DNA from: Pollenia angustigena
Taxonomy: Eukaryota > Arthropoda > Insecta > Diptera > Polleniidae
Reading direction: 5' to 3'
Assembly: GCA_930367215.1 (NCBI GenBank)
Contig: OV884058.1
Location: 174,016,478-174,080,477, forward strand
DNA length: 64,000 nucleotides
Shown: piece by piece, positions 21,724-33,473 of the stretch
Layout of the letters: every line of letters begins with the position of its first letter
How positions within the stretch are numbered: position 1 is the stretch's first letter
The notes under the pieces: generated by a model
What the model saw: the letters and a program-made list of their open reading frames with translations, nothing else
Told to the model about the DNA's origin: nothing
Databases searched by the model: none
Position numbers and translations under genes: made by a program

Positions 21724-22455
21724 ATTGTTTTAGTTTTCGTGTTGGCTTCATTCATTTTATTGTGCGTCTTTAAAAGAGTTTGAAAATTTTTGCTTGATTT
21801 GTAAAGTTGTACCAGATGAATAAGTGTAGTTTTTCTTTGTTGTTGTATTGTTGCAGCGTTAGGGCCACCCAAGGCGAATTGATGTAAACGGTGCTGTCAA
21901 TACTACAACAAATACAACACCAAAAACCAGTGTTGCCACTTTGTGGGTAATTACCCGAATTGAGTATAATTTTTACGGTCGTGGGTAGAGCGTGGGTAAT
22001 TTCTCTTAGGTGTAATTTGAAATTTTTACTTCAGATGCCCTAATAAAATCAAGATTCGATTTCAGTGATGACATTTATTTCTTTTTAAATATTCTTGCTA
22101 AGAAATACACAGCCTTTTGAACCAAAGTCTCGGTTTCTTTTTAAGAAACGACTTCAATCATTAAACATACGTATATTTATAAATGTTTGGTAATGAATGT
22201 CGCAAGATGGACCCTATCATAGTGTTTTAGAACCTGAAGTTTATTGAAAAAAGTTATTCAAACTAAAAACTTGCGTGGGGGAAGATATGTTTCCAATATT
22301 GCAACATATAATTAATTTTATTTCTATCTTGCTACTTTTTAATGCTTTAGTTTAAAGAATATTTAACGCCTTTTACAGTTCTAAAACTGAATTACGAAAA
22401 GAACAGTTGTATAAAACTCTGCAGGCATTTCGTTTATTAAATAAGGTATAAAGGG

Positions 22456-23161
22456 TATTTTTTAACACCATGAAACTTAAAATGGTAGGCAACACAAAAA
22501 AAAAAATTAATTTTAATCGCAGATTTTTGCACGGCACTATCGTTTGAAACTGATTTAAAACAAATAGACACCGCGCCTGTCCTTGACGAAACGCATTGCA
22601 GACGTCCAATTTTGTTTCTCTTTTTCGAATAAAATGAACAATGTTGACCTCCAAGACGCCGATTGTTGCTAGTTCACAGCCCTACGGAAAACAATCAATA
22701 AGTGTCACATCGCACGGCCTTGAAGCCTAATTGACAGTTTATTTTCTCTAAATCAACACATCGCCTTCATTTGTGAAAAAAAAGTTGCGTTATTTAAATC
22801 ATGAAGTCACCTTTAAGTTGCGAAAATCTATGGCTGATTTTCAAAGTATATTTGGATAATTTGGTGGTGTTGTTCAAGCATGAATCTATTCATGATGATG
22901 TGCCTGATCAGACAGTGGGAACAGTCTGACAGTTCGTTTGACAGCTAATCTTTCGCTTCTTTAGCTTCATCTCAAGTGTAATTTTGAATTTTGTTGGTGG
23001 TAACACTGCCAAAAACACAACATTGTATTTTATTTATTACTTTCGTTGTTATTAGATAAAGGCAACTTTTGACATTCCTCTCTGTAAGTAAGAAAAAAGA
23101 GTAGCACAGCTATTCTTTCAACGCCATCTGCAAAATGAATTTGCCTTGGGGCCACCTATTA
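22456..23161. other. non-coding stretch after the duplication
   Basis: No domain is found in the 22373-22654 minus frame. At 23131-23150 TTTGCCTTGGGGCCACC is an inverted relative of GGCCACCCAAGGCGAATT at about 21864, suggesting remnants of one CCAAGGCGAATT-ended element. Confidence 0.35.
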
Positions 23162-24094
23162 CACTGAAAGAATTTTCTTCGCAATACTAACGAATTTTGA
23201 CATTAATCCCATGAAAAATTGCATTATAAAGGAACCTATGCAGCGCTTCGTTGGATCAATGAAACCTGTTTCATTAAAAGGACTTAATGAAACATTACAT
23301 TAGATCCATGAATATTATTCATTGGATGAATACTTTCAATAAAGTAAAAATTTTTTTATTTTTTATTTTTTTTTTTTTTTATTTATTTTTTTTTCTTTTT
23401 TCTTATTTTACTTTATTTTATTTTTTATTTTTTTTCTGTCTCTGGTGGGATTCGAACATGTAACCTCGGTGCTGATAGACTAGCTCACTACCAGCTAGTC
23501 TACCGGGGCAGTGTAGTTTTTGTATAAAAAAACTATGTTTTTTTCTCAATTAAGACCGTAAATATGAGATTAAATTGTCCATAATAACAATAACAACGTT
23601 GATTGAAAGTGGATTGAAAGTTTTTGTTTCATTACTATAATGACATTTTTATTGTCATAATGAAAATTTAAATTTATGAAGGCAATTATTGAAATATGTT
23701 GCTTTTATAAAAAAATTTTTTGATTTCATAAATTTAATGGCATACATGTAACATTCGATGCATGAAATTATTAAATCTTACATTTTTTAATTAACAATTA
23801 AACATTTCTTTAAGGAAACTATAATTTTGTATTAATTTATGAATATAGTTATGTTTGTATATTGTTTTTTTAAGTTCCCAATTAAAATTTTTTGTTTAAC
23901 TTGGACAAACTTAAGTTTTCATATATCCAATGAAAATTTTTAACGTAATTACGAAATCTAATGAAGCGATTTTAACGAAAATACTTCATCAAACCTATGA
24001 AATTCCATTTAGACAATGAAAATTTTCATTTACCCAAGGAAAACTTTTTTAGGAAAATGATTCATTAAATATATGAAGCATTTTTCTTTCAGTG
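23162..24094. mobile_element. TA-flanked MITE with CACTGAAAG ends
   Basis: The ends CACTGAAAGAA and TTCTTTCAGTG are inverted and flanked by TA. The interior repeats short ATGAAA/TTTCAT motifs in both directions. A minus-strand SINE (23340-23509) is inserted. No transposase is seen in 933 bp. Confidence 0.7.
23340..23509 (-). mobile_element. tRNA-derived SINE, minus strand
   Basis: Reading the minus strand from 23509: GCCCCGGTAGACTAGCTGG (box A with one change), then GTTCGAATCCC (box B), then CAGAGACAG, then an A-rich tail that appears as T-rich sequence at 23340-23435. The head is the same family as 828-974. It is nested in the CACTGAAAG MITE. Confidence 0.75.
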
Positions 24095-25859
24095 TACTCA
24101 ATTCGTCTTGGTATTTACACTGTTTTATAACAACATTTCCTTCAACTTCTAGAAACTGGCAGTTGGAACCAGTAAATGTTACAAAACCTTAAAAATAAGT
24201 CAGAGACATCGTTAATCGTTACACTTCCGGGCATTTCAAAAATATTGAAATGCTTATTTTCTCTTTGGGTGCATATTTTAATAGCCCATTTATTTTTAAT
24301 CCATCACATGCAAATTTTTGGATAGCAAATTCGTGATTTGTTAAAAAAAATCACATATTAATACCGACATTGATCATTTAACTTATTTAATTTTTTATTT
24401 CTTTTTCCATCTTTCCAATTCATCGTGATTTAAATTTTCATAAAAAAACGAACAAACTCTTTCATGAATTCATTGCTCAATGAAAAAGTAACTAAAATGA
24501 AAATCATATTAATACATGAAAGTAAAATACAAACAGACAATTTATTGTCTAAAAATTGAAATAAAAAAAAAAATAAATAAATTACATCCAGCATTCACAT
24601 TTACTACAAGAATACAAACTATAAAATGTAATTTTATACATTTTTAGCAAATTTCTTTATGGATAAAAGCGAAAGAAGCTTGACTATTTGGAAAGAAAAA
24701 GTAACCAAGAAAGAGTGAATCGACGAATAGAGGTGAGAATCCCATTTACTTTGCAGAGATGAACGGGGATGGCAAATATTTTATTACACACGAATTTTAT
24801 GTGCACAAAAGAAATAAAATGTTTTTGCACCTTTTCCATTTTAACAAATTTATTATTTTCATATAAGAATCTAGACATAACCAAAAAAAAAAAAAAAAAA
24901 AAAAAAAAAGAATTAAAAGTACTTCAAAAACGAATAGTAGTAAGGACAATAGGACCAGGGACAATAAGAACGATAAATAAAATAATTTTATTATTCGAAA
25001 TCACCAATCGGGAGATTATGCGAATTTTTTTATGGTTCCTAGTAAAGAGATACCAAAATCCGACCAATTATCATTTTACAACTTTTGGCCGTCTCCATCT
25101 AGGGCAGGGTTATTAGAAAATTGTAATCCTGCAAAAAAAAAACTCTCCCTAATTTTAAAATTTAATGCAGCTGTTGAAGGAAAAAAAACTACCAGCCATC
25201 TTAGAAAGCATAGAAAGGAATTCATAAAAGTTTTACCCTGCCTCTCTAGCAACGACATTAAGCTACCCATCTATACTCTACATGGGTTATATTAGTGTTA
25301 AACGTTAGTTTCAAGTTTAGCATTCACGGTGTGTGCTACTTTACGTTGTTTGCCTGTCTTTCTGTTTCTGTAGCTGTTCGTCTGTCCGTTTCTTTGTTTG
25401 CCTGCAAGTTTATGTCTGTTTGTTGCTAACAAAAGAAAATAAATAGAAATGAGAGAAGAATGTAATAATAAAAAACAACAAAACAACAACAACAACATAC
25501 TGCCATTTAAAGTACAGATACAAATGAAAACAACAAACATTGTTTTGGTTGTAAGTTGTCGGTCTGTCCGCTGCTCGTTGTTCATGATGTTTTCCTTGGT
25601 TCCATTGCAAATAGAGTTGCAATACAATTCCTCTTAAAAACATATTTATGGTTAAAGAAATCCTATTCATGACTTACATTTTAACATGGACCGACCGCTT
25701 TAGGAAAATAAAAACGTTTGTTTCAATTTGAATACTTCATTTGCTAAAGAGTGTAAAAAAACCAAGGTTTCATGCAAACTTTAGAGTAAATAAATGGTTG
25801 AAAAAGATTTAAAAACAAATTTTAGGAGAAAATTTTCATAACTTTAAAAATTAAATTGA
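24095..25859. other. AT-rich non-coding stretch with poly-A tract
   Basis: A 27-base A run lies at 24883-24909. Overlapping frames at 25298-25670 on both strands are low-complexity (GTTGTT and CTGT-rich) and show no domain. No TIR pair or RNA gene is recognised. Confidence 0.4.
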
Positions 25860-26330
25860 AGTTTTAAATATTTTAATTAGGCTTAAGTTCATTTAATTTA
25901 ATTTTCATTCAAATATTTTTAGTGAAGGAAGGAATTTAAAACATGAAATGAATTAAAAATGTTTGATCATTTTATTATTGACTGAATACGGGATTGAACT
26001 CGGGTGGAATTTACTAGTTACGAGAACAACCAATATTCTCATCATCAGAATTCTTTGCCATTCTGCCGTGTGCACTACTACGGCGCCTGCCAGTCTATAG
26101 TCAAACATCAATCTTAAACCAATAACAAATATATTTGCTGTTATTTCAATTTTATTAAATGTTTTTTCCTTACTTCTATTTTTTTTTTCAATTCCGTGTT
26201 CAGCCATGAATAAATAAATTATTAAAAAATTTTCATTTATTTCATGTCGTAAATCCTTTAATTCACTAAAATTAATTTCATGAAAATTAAATTTGATGAA
26301 CTTTAGCATAATTTAAGACTTCAATTAAAA
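25860..26330. mobile_element. putative inverted-repeat element with tRNA-like core
   Basis: TTTTAATTAGGCTTAAGTTC near 25870 pairs with the inverted GAACTTTAGCATAATTT near 26300. These ends are relatives of those at 13688 and 15712. On the minus strand, 26090-25982 ends in GAGTTCAATCCCG, a box B-like T-arm with two changes from consensus. No tail or clear TSD is seen. Confidence 0.45.
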
Positions 26331-26619
26331 ATCAACAGTTCAATGAAAAATCACAATTGTTTTAAAAATTAAAGTTTAAATTTTTTATGGGTTCTAAGTC
26401 TTTTATAAGAAATAAGGACAGACAGGACTGGACCACTTTAAAAATAAAGGAGTTTACAAAAACGTTTATTTACTAAAATGTTAAAGCAAATGTTTTATCC
26501 AAATGGTGCTTCAAAAATTACTATTTTAGTCGATTAATGCAACTCGCATGTAAATTTTTAGTCTACCCGCCGAAAAAAGTATGTTGGTTTATTTTCGCTA
26601 ACTATCCAAGCAATCACAA
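26331..26619. other. AT-rich non-coding stretch
   Basis: No gene or repeat was recognised. Confidence 0.4.
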
Positions 26620-27099
26620 TTGGGGTATTCACAAGGTGTGCTGTCATGTTATATTGTCATAATGTTCTAACATATTTTCATGGTTTAAAAATATTGTTGT
26701 TGCTTATTGTGCTTCCGAAGAGACCTGCGCTGAACGGCTGAGCCGAGCCGCATTTTAAAAAATGTTATCCGGCTAACATTGGAATTTGCAACAAATCACT
26801 TGCGGCGTCAAATTAGATCGGCTTAGGATTCTGCTCTTTGGTAAACAAACAAAATAAAATTTATTTTTGATTTTCGTCTGGAAAATGGAAATTAGTCAGG
26901 TAAGATCTAATTTAATTTATTAATTCATGGATTAGAATTAAAGAATATTTTTATTTTTGGTAAATATTTATTTTTTATATTTGTTTGAAATGAGCTGATT
27001 TAAATTCAAAATAGCACACTAAATTGTTCACAACAGTCGTATTTTGTCATGTTATTATTTTAAGGCATATGACTTTATGACACCTTGTGCATCCTCCAA
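26620..27099 (+). mobile_element. MITE with TTGGGG-ATTCACAAGGTGT ends, copy 1
   Basis: The left end TTGGGGTATTCACAAGGTGT pairs with ACACCTTGTGCATCCTCCAA at the right. A second copy in the opposite orientation is at 30420-30992 and a solo end at 48655-48777. Inside is a short start-codon and splice-donor-like segment (26885-26905) that is also present in copy 2. Confidence 0.75.
26885..26899 (+). other. candidate relic first coding exon and splice donor
   Basis: ATG at 26885 begins MEISQ and is followed directly by CAG|GTAAGA, a strong 5' splice site. The opposite-strand copy (ATG at 30649) has MEIIQP followed by GTAAGA. Conservation of both start and donor suggests that the MITE kept the leader, first exon and first intron edge of its autonomous parent. 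This is inference. Confidence 0.35.
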
Positions 27100-27495
27100 A
27101 TATTATTACAGTAACTCATTGATAACGATTAGAACCAATTAAATGTAATACATAACTCATACAAATATAAGATATTATTCAAAGCTTCCCAGCGGTAAAT
27201 ATTGAAAGGACAGCAATTGGATGGCCTCTTCGAAATCCTCTATACTCCATTCTTAAAGATTATCTTCGTATGATATCCTGCCTTCTGAAAGGTACACATT
27301 TCTTTTTGAAAGACCTTCCAAAATATTCTGTATACACTCGCTTATCCCTTCTTTAAGAAGGAAGAAAGAAAGCTGTTCAGTTTTATTTTTTTTAGCGACC
27401 TTCCTTCTTTGGGAAGGGAACGACGTAGTTATTAAAGTGAGTATGGAAGATCTTGCTCTCAATGACAACCTCCCAATAAAAAATGTAGCTTCCAA
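27100..27495. other. non-coding stretch
   Basis: The minus frame 27253-27606 has no recognised domain and runs into the neighbouring inverted repeat. No other signal was found. Confidence 0.35.
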
Positions 27496-27838
27496 CGAAG
27501 CAGGTTTGTAAGGGAGAAACATAAACGTTTCGCTTACCCTTGCGCCTACGGAAGACATGCATTTTATATGGCGAGTTTCCACTTTGAAGCAGTACATATT
27601 TGACACATAAAGCGCTTTATTAAGCGCATATAAAAATTGTTGGATGTAACGGTCAACCTTACACTCTGACCCACGTATTCATAAAAAATAAAATAAGTTT
27701 GAAATGTGTTTTAAGGCAAAAGTTTAAAAAAATGTTTTCTTAAAATGAATTTCAAATCCATTTTAATTTTTTATGAATACGGCACTGAATGTTTTGATAC
27801 AGTTATTTTTTAATATTCTCCCTTACAAACCTGCTTCG
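27496..27838. mobile_element. MITE with 23-bp perfect inverted ends
   Basis: CGAAGCAGGTTTGTAAGGGA (27496 on) is mirrored exactly by TCCCTTACAAACCTGCTTCG ending at 27838. The pairing spans 23 bp. It contains a second, smaller hairpin element (27674-27781). TSD is unclear. Confidence 0.65.
27674..27781. mobile_element. 108-bp hairpin MITE
   Basis: The arms CGTATTCATAAAAAATAAAA and ATTTTTTATGAATACG are inverted for about 45 bp with a few mismatches, leaving a short A/T-rich loop. It is nested in 27496-27838. Confidence 0.6.
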
Positions 27839-28351
27839 CAGTAAGGGAGTGCCGTAGCACTTGAAATGTTATTTTTTTTTATAAAAGCTGTTGAGAGTTC
27901 TTTCACTGCATTTCTGTATGTATTATTGCGTAGCGCATAATTTTGCGCCTTTTTTTTAAACGTACCATAAGTGCTTCGCAAAATGATAAAATTTTTTATT
28001 GGGCTGTGTAAAAAATAAATAAGTATGGAAAGCGGCGAGGAGGACTTTTTTCTGCTAAATAATGCCTTTTTTAGGCCTCTTTACTCATTCTTGTTACACA
28101 TGTAGTAGTTACTAGGAACTGGTCTCAATAAGCCAGCTGTTAAATGTTTACTTGTGTGTATTTTTATATATAAAGTGTATTGAAATTAATATATTATGCT
28201 CGACACTGTATCAATGTATAGGGTGTTTTTTTAGCTGCATGAGAATTTGAAATGATAATACAAGATTGAAATATTGTTAGACAGACTTGTTTTTTTTTTT
28301 TTTTTCTTATAATTTGGGCGATAATTTTATGGCATTTATTTTTTTAATATG
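27839..28351. other. AT-rich non-coding stretch
   Basis: A T run lies at about 28290-28306. No gene or complete repeat was recognised. Confidence 0.4.
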
Positions 28352-28510
28352 ATTTCCGGCATAGTACGCCGCGGCTACAAGTTACATGGTCCATGTTGAC
28401 TCCTTCCAATAAATATGGCCGTATTGCGTCAATGGTGGCTTCCAATGCTTCAAGAGTTTCTGGTTTGTTGGCATAAACCAATGACTTAAAATAGCCGCAT
28501 AAACCGCAAA
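28352..28510 (-). pseudogene. mariner-type transposase C-terminal scrap
   Basis: The minus strand reads YFKSLVYANKPETLEALEA, then TIDAIRPYLLEGV, then a decayed CSRGV. This is the end of Tc1/mariner-superfamily transposases of the form Y-KS-VYA-KPETLEAL-I...I-PYLL...CxxSRGGHMPEIIF. A sibling scrap is at 53565-53745. The catalytic region is absent. Confidence 0.7.
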
Positions 28511-28537
28511 CAACAAAAAAACAGCCATTGGTTTAAC

Positions 28538-28775
28538 CAGTGATGCCAAGTGTAGGGATTTTCCCTTTTTGTGGGAATTTATTTAAAAAAATTGGACATG
28601 TAGGGAAAAAGGGACAGATTTCTTACTTCTGTTGGATTGTATGAATTTAAGTTCCATTGCGTGTTTGTTCTGTAAATTTCCAATTGTTAACTTAAAAATT
28701 ACATTATATATACGATTTTAAGGGATTTTTTTTATAAGCGTAGGGATTTTCGAAAAAATATCCTGGCATCATTGG
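28538..28775. mobile_element. short hAT-type MITE
   Basis: The ends CAGTGATGCCAAG and CCTGGCATCATTG are inverted, and TAGGGATTTTCC-like motifs repeat inside at both ends. Flanking octamers GGTTTAAC and GCTTCAAC agree at six of eight bases, a possible aged TSD. It is 238 bp and non-coding. Confidence 0.55.
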
Positions 28776-29656
28776 CTTCAACACACACGAATACACAAAC
28801 AAACACTAATAAATAATGAATAAATGTTTAATTGATTAAGTGAAAATCAGACAATCAATGTTAACAAACTTTTAGTTGCATTTACATTAACTCAATTACA
28901 ATTATAAATTGATACAGCCACAAATGCAAGTAAATTTGTAAAATTGCAATGTATGTATTCAAATACATACATACCTCAGTATACGTGTGATTTGTTGCAT
29001 GTATGTAGTTACTTCAACACACATTACGTGACATCAGTCGAACTGACACAATTATTTTTATACACTTTAGTGTTAACTTTTCTAAAAGACAATTTTGACG
29101 AAGTTTTGTTTTTATTTATTACTAAAGAAACTTTATAGTGAAAATTATTGAAAAAATGTGATGATCAGAAAACAAACTTTGAGAAACGTGATTTTTTTAT
29201 TTGGAGGCGTTTGTGGGGATAAATTTTTTTTTTTTTTTTTTTGAAGTTGGGATAACAACGTGTTGTTGTTGTTGGTTCAATAAACAGTAGCTTATGATAG
29301 GCGGCCTACACAGATACTGTTTTGAATATTAACGCAGTTATCAAAAACTGTTTCGAGCATACAAAGAAAAACATCGAGTATGTATATGTATTTAGATCAG
29401 GGGTCTTCAAATTGTTAAACAGGAAATGTCACTAAACTTTAAGAAGATTTTAAATTATTGTCAATATAATTTTTCAAAATCTAACTTTTTATAAGATACT
29501 TTATTTCACCCCGAAAAATTTAGACTAGATTTGTTATTCAGGACTGGTTTTTAAAAAATCCCAAGAATTGATTTCGGGACCCAGCATTTTTTTTATTTTT
29601 AATTCCCAAAAAAAAATTTATAAAATGAAAAAAAAAAAATATGTATGCCAAATAAA
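28776..29656. other. AT-rich non-coding stretch
   Basis: A T run (29225-29242) and a short GTTGTTGTTG run are seen. No gene is recognised; the frame 28944-29138 has no domain. Confidence 0.4.
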
Positions 29657-30367
29657 AACAAGTAAGAAAGTACAGTCGGTCAAGCCCGACCATATGATAC
29701 CCTACACCACAGTATTTAAAAACACATCATGCTTATGTGTCCATATAAATATGGATTTATCTATGTTTATAAACTTCATGAAAATTGGTTTGAAAGTTTG
29801 TGAGAGGCAGAAATTGCCCCCTACCTCCCCATGTGGTCCTATTTTTGAAAAACTGTATAGCTAATGTATCCCTATAGATATGGATCTATCTATGTTTTAA
29901 ATTTCATTAAAATCGGTTTGAGAGGCAGAAATTGCCCCTATCTCCCTTCGTGGTCCTATTTTTAAAAAAATGCATACATTCTGTGTCCATATAGATATGG
30001 TTCTATCTATGTTTTAAATTTCATTAAAATCGGTTTGATAGTTTCAGAGAGGAAGAAATTTCCCCCTATCTTCCGTCGTGGTCCTACGATTCGGCCCATT
30101 TTCAATAAGCTTGGTCCATGTGCCAATAAGAACCTATGACCCAAATTTCAGCACATTATCTCCAAAATTGCGACCTGTACTTTGCGCACAAGGTTACATG
30201 GACAGCCAGCCAGCCAGCCAGCCGGACGGACATCGTTAGTTCGACTCAGAAAGTGATTCTAAGACGATCGGTATACTTTAAGGTGGGTCTAGGACCAATA
30301 TTTTAAGGCGTTACATACATCAGCACAAATGCATAATACCCTCTCCACTATTGTGGTGTGGGTATAA
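29657..30367. repeat. ATACCC-type repeat with internal tandem units
   Basis: It begins AACAAGTAAGAAAGTACAG, then GGTCAAGCCCGACC, then ATACCCTACACCACAG, and ends TATTGTGGTGTGGGTATAA. Three units of about 115 bp (TCCATATA-ATATGG, then TCTATG-TT-TAAA-TTCAT, then CTCCC-GTGGTCCTAT) fill 29738-30085. CAGCCAGCCAGCCAGCC and GGACGGACATCGTTA follow. It is closely matched by 62724-63303. Confidence 0.75.
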
Positions 30368-30419
30368 CAAACCCCAAAAAATTCCCAATCAGCCGAAATG
30401 TCGAAAAAATAAAACATAA

Positions 30420-30992
30420 TTGGGGGATTCACAAGGTGTCATATAGTCATATGTCTTAAAATCATAACATGCAAAAATACGACTGCTGTGAACAACCGTC
30501 ATACTTTTGTGTGCTATTTTAAATTTAAATCAGCTGACTTAAAACAATAATAAAAAATAAATATTTACCAAAAAAAAAAATTAATTTTTTAATTCTACTC
30601 CATGAATTAATAAATAAAATAAGATCTTACCTGGCTGAATAATTTCCATTTTTAGACGCAAATCACAAATAAATTTTATTTTGTTTGTTTACCAAACATC
30701 AGAGTCCTAAGCCGATCTAATTTGACGCCGCAAGTGTTTTGTTGCAAAACATTCTAGCCGCAGGATGTTAGCTGCATAAAACTATACCATGAACGGAGAC
30801 GGCTACAAAATCATAGCATGTCGGCAGGTCTCTTCTAATTAATTACGATAGCACAATAAACATAGCAAGCAAAGTTTTATTTATTTAAGACACCTTTTTG
30901 CTTACAAGGCAACAACAATATTTTTAAACCATTTTTAAATGTTAGAACATTACAACAATACAACATGATAGCACACCTTGTGAATACCCCAA
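30420..30992 (-). mobile_element. MITE with TTGGGG-ATTCACAAGGTGT ends, copy 2
   Basis: Opposite in orientation to 26620-27099 and about 90 bp longer. Ends are TTGGGGGATTCACAAGGTGT and CACACCTTGTGAATACCCCAA. It carries the ATG plus GTAAGA segment on the minus strand near 30649. Confidence 0.75.
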
Positions 30993-31342
30993 ATATATTA
31001 AAAATTGCTTATCACAGAGATAAAAAATAAAAATTTATTTCAATTAAAAAATTTTTAATATTAATTAAAAAATTAATTAAATTTGCACCAGTAAACAAAC
31101 TAATAGTTTTAATAAAATATTTTTTGAAATTAACAACATTTTCTAGAGTAATGTTGTTGATATATGTAAGTAAACGCAAAATTCACTTGATTTAATTTGG
31201 TTTAATTAAAAAAAATACAAAAAGTGCAGTACATAACGGAAAAAAGAAAATCATAAAATTTCACGAAACTTTTTTCTTATATGCGAGTTTTCCTCTCAGT
31301 CAAGAAATTTTTTTCTTATAACAAAAGTATGAACTTACAGAG
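30993..31342. other. AT-rich non-coding stretch
   Basis: 31010-31110 (ATCACAGAGATAAAAAATAA and TTTGCACCAGTAAACAAAC) is repeated at 60290-60370, so at least part of it is a dispersed repeat. No gene. Confidence 0.45.
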
Positions 31343-31430
31343 TAGGGAATTAAGATACATATTTTTGCCGGTACGATACCGATACTAAAAAATAAATATC
31401 GGCGATACCGATACCAATACGCAAATTACC
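31343..31430 (+). mobile_element. solo end of the outer-hAT family
   Basis: TAGGG, then GCCGGTACGATACCGATACT and ATATCGGCGATACCGATACC resemble the inverted 8270-8357 terminus (GCCGATACGATACCGATATT, ATATCGCCGATATCGATACC). No partner end is seen downstream. Confidence 0.5.
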
Positions 31431-31843
31431 AATTACAGTGTAAGAGATTATTGATCAGTGCGCATGTTCGGTAATTCTCGCGTCGAGTCACTTTTCGATT
31501 GAAATGTGTGAAATGAAACAAAAATTACATATATGAAAACAAACAGCTGTTTTTCTCGCTAAACTGTGTCACTTTTACTAACTTTTTTTGGCGAATACTA
31601 GCTGTCACGCACGGAAATTACTCGCCAATTTACAGAAAAAGTGAGTTTGTAATATTTTTGTGAGAAAAGTTCCCGCTTTGAACTGTCAAATAAACTCACG
31701 AATAAAAATGGGGCGAGAAAAAATTTCAACACTAATGAACGATTAAAAATGCACAACACAAAGAATAATAATTCTAATATTTTGTTCATGGCACAATTTT
31801 TTATTGTTTAATCATGTTGCTTTTAATATTTTTATAAAATACT
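31431..31843. other. non-coding stretch
   Basis: No domain is found in the 31598-31789 minus frame. No repeat was recognised. Confidence 0.35.
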
Positions 31844-33473
31844 AGCTTACCCGGTGCGCTTCGCTACACTGCTTAAACCACTTCTTCAGTTGAGAGATAT
31901 TTAATATATGCTTTATTTTTATTTTCAAAAGTGTAGTATACCAGTGACTTCTACTAAGTTTGAACATTCTTACTATAACAGTTCTTAAGATATGTGATAT
32001 TAAACATTGGCGTCCTATGGGGGGTAACATTTCCCCGCTGCTATTTTATTTCAATTTTGGGGTTCAGAAGATCATACTCTAAACGGCTCTAAATTATATT
32101 TCTATCTATGATGGGTACTGCCCCTCCTCTGTCTACCCCGCCCATTTTTATATTGAAATTTATAGTTTACTATAATAGTAGCTTTAACCACGTTTTAAGA
32201 CTCTCCCTTTAATAGTTCTTCAGTTGAGCGATATTTAATGTATGCATCCTATGGGAGGTATTTCCACCCCCTGCGCCTACCCGCTTTATTTTTATTTTCA
32301 AAAGTGTAGTATACCATAAGAGTGACTTCTAGAAAGTTTGAACATTTTCACTATTACAGTTCTTAAGATATGCGATGTTAAACATTGGCGTCCTATGGGG
32401 AAAACCACTTCCCCCGCTGCTACTTTATTTCAATTTCGGGGCTCAGAAGATCGTACTACCAACAGTTCAACAAAACGCGTTCAGTGGCTCTTATTAATAT
32501 TTCTATCTATGAGGGGCACTGCTCCTCCCCTGTCTCTCCTGCCCATTTTTATATTGAAATTTATAGTTTACTATAATAGTAGCTTTAACCACGTTTTAAG
32601 AATCTCCCTTTAATAGTTCTTCAGTTGAGCGATATTTAATGTATGTATCCTATGGGAGGTATTTCCCCCCCCCCCTGCGCCTACCCGCTTTATTATTATT
32701 TTCAAAAGTGTAGTATACCATAAGAGTGACTTCTAGAAAGTTTGAACATTTTCACTATTACAGTTCTTAAGATATGCGATGTTAAACATTGGCGTCCTAT
32801 GGGGAAAACCACTTCCCCCGCTGCTACTTTATTTCAATTTCGGGGCTCAGAAGATCGTACTACCAACAGTTCAACAAAACGCGTTCAGTGGCTCTTATTA
32901 ATATTTCTATCTATGAGGGGCACTGCTCCTCCCCTGTCTCTCCCGCCCATTTTTATATTGAAATTTATAGTTTACTATAATAGTAGCTTTAACCACGTTT
33001 TAAGACTCTCCCTTTAAAAGTTCTTCAGTTGAGCGATATACATATAATGTATGCATCCTCTGGGAGGTATTTCCCCCCTGCGCCTACCCGCTTTATTTTT
33101 ATTTTCAAAAGTGTAGTATACCATAAGAGTGACTTCTAGAAAGTTTGAACATTCTCACTATTACAGTTCTTAAGATATGCGATGTTAAACATTGGCGTCC
33201 TATGGGGGATTCCAATACCCCCGCTGCTATTTTATTTCAATTTCGGGGCTCAGCAGATCCTACTACAAAAAGTTCAGCAATATGCGTCCAGCGGCTCTTA
33301 AGATATGCGATAATTAATATTGGCATCCTATGGGGGGTACCAATTCCCCTGCCCCTATCGAAAAAATACGTAGCCTATTTTATTTTTAGGGCTCACGTGA
33401 TGTAGTAGTAGTTTCGGAGTCTATAAAGCGACAAACAAACAAACATACAAACATTTTTAATTTTTATATATAA
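31844..33473 (+). repeat. interspersed repeat, ACTAGCTTACCCGG head, first of two
   Basis: The head is ACTAGCTTACCCGGTGCG. The body is a tandem array (about 404-bp period, 32212-33300) with ATTGGCGTCCTATGGGG in each unit. The tail is AAACAAACAAACATACAAAC followed by TTTTTATATATA. The next element begins directly at ACTAGCTGACCCGG. Class is unknown to me. Internal frames are produced by the array and show no domain. Confidence 0.7.
32212..33300 (+). repeat. tandem units of about 404 bp
   Basis: GTTCTTCAGTTGAGCGATAT marks unit starts near 32214, 32616 and 33018. A shorter or older unit precedes at 31878. Adjacent units are almost identical apart from C-run length changes near 32270 and 32665. 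Confidence 0.85.

Larger units (their letters stand above)
17015..22455. repeat. 5.44-kb direct tandem duplication, unit 2
   Basis: This unit is nearly identical to 11575-17014 and in the same orientation. One extra A near 19842 shifts the offset from 5440 to 5441. The right edge is at AAAGGGTA followed by unique sequence. High identity throughout, including in non-coding MITE interiors, indicates a recent duplication or an assembly duplication. Confidence 0.95.

Noticed and set aside
25298..25670. Overlapping frames on both strands of 62-109 residues
   Set aside because: They are low-complexity translations of CTGT- and AAC-rich DNA with no domain.
32338..33405. Repeated frames of 63-91 residues with near-identical sequence
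   Set aside because: They are produced by the 404-bp tandem array rather than by a gene family; no known domain is present.
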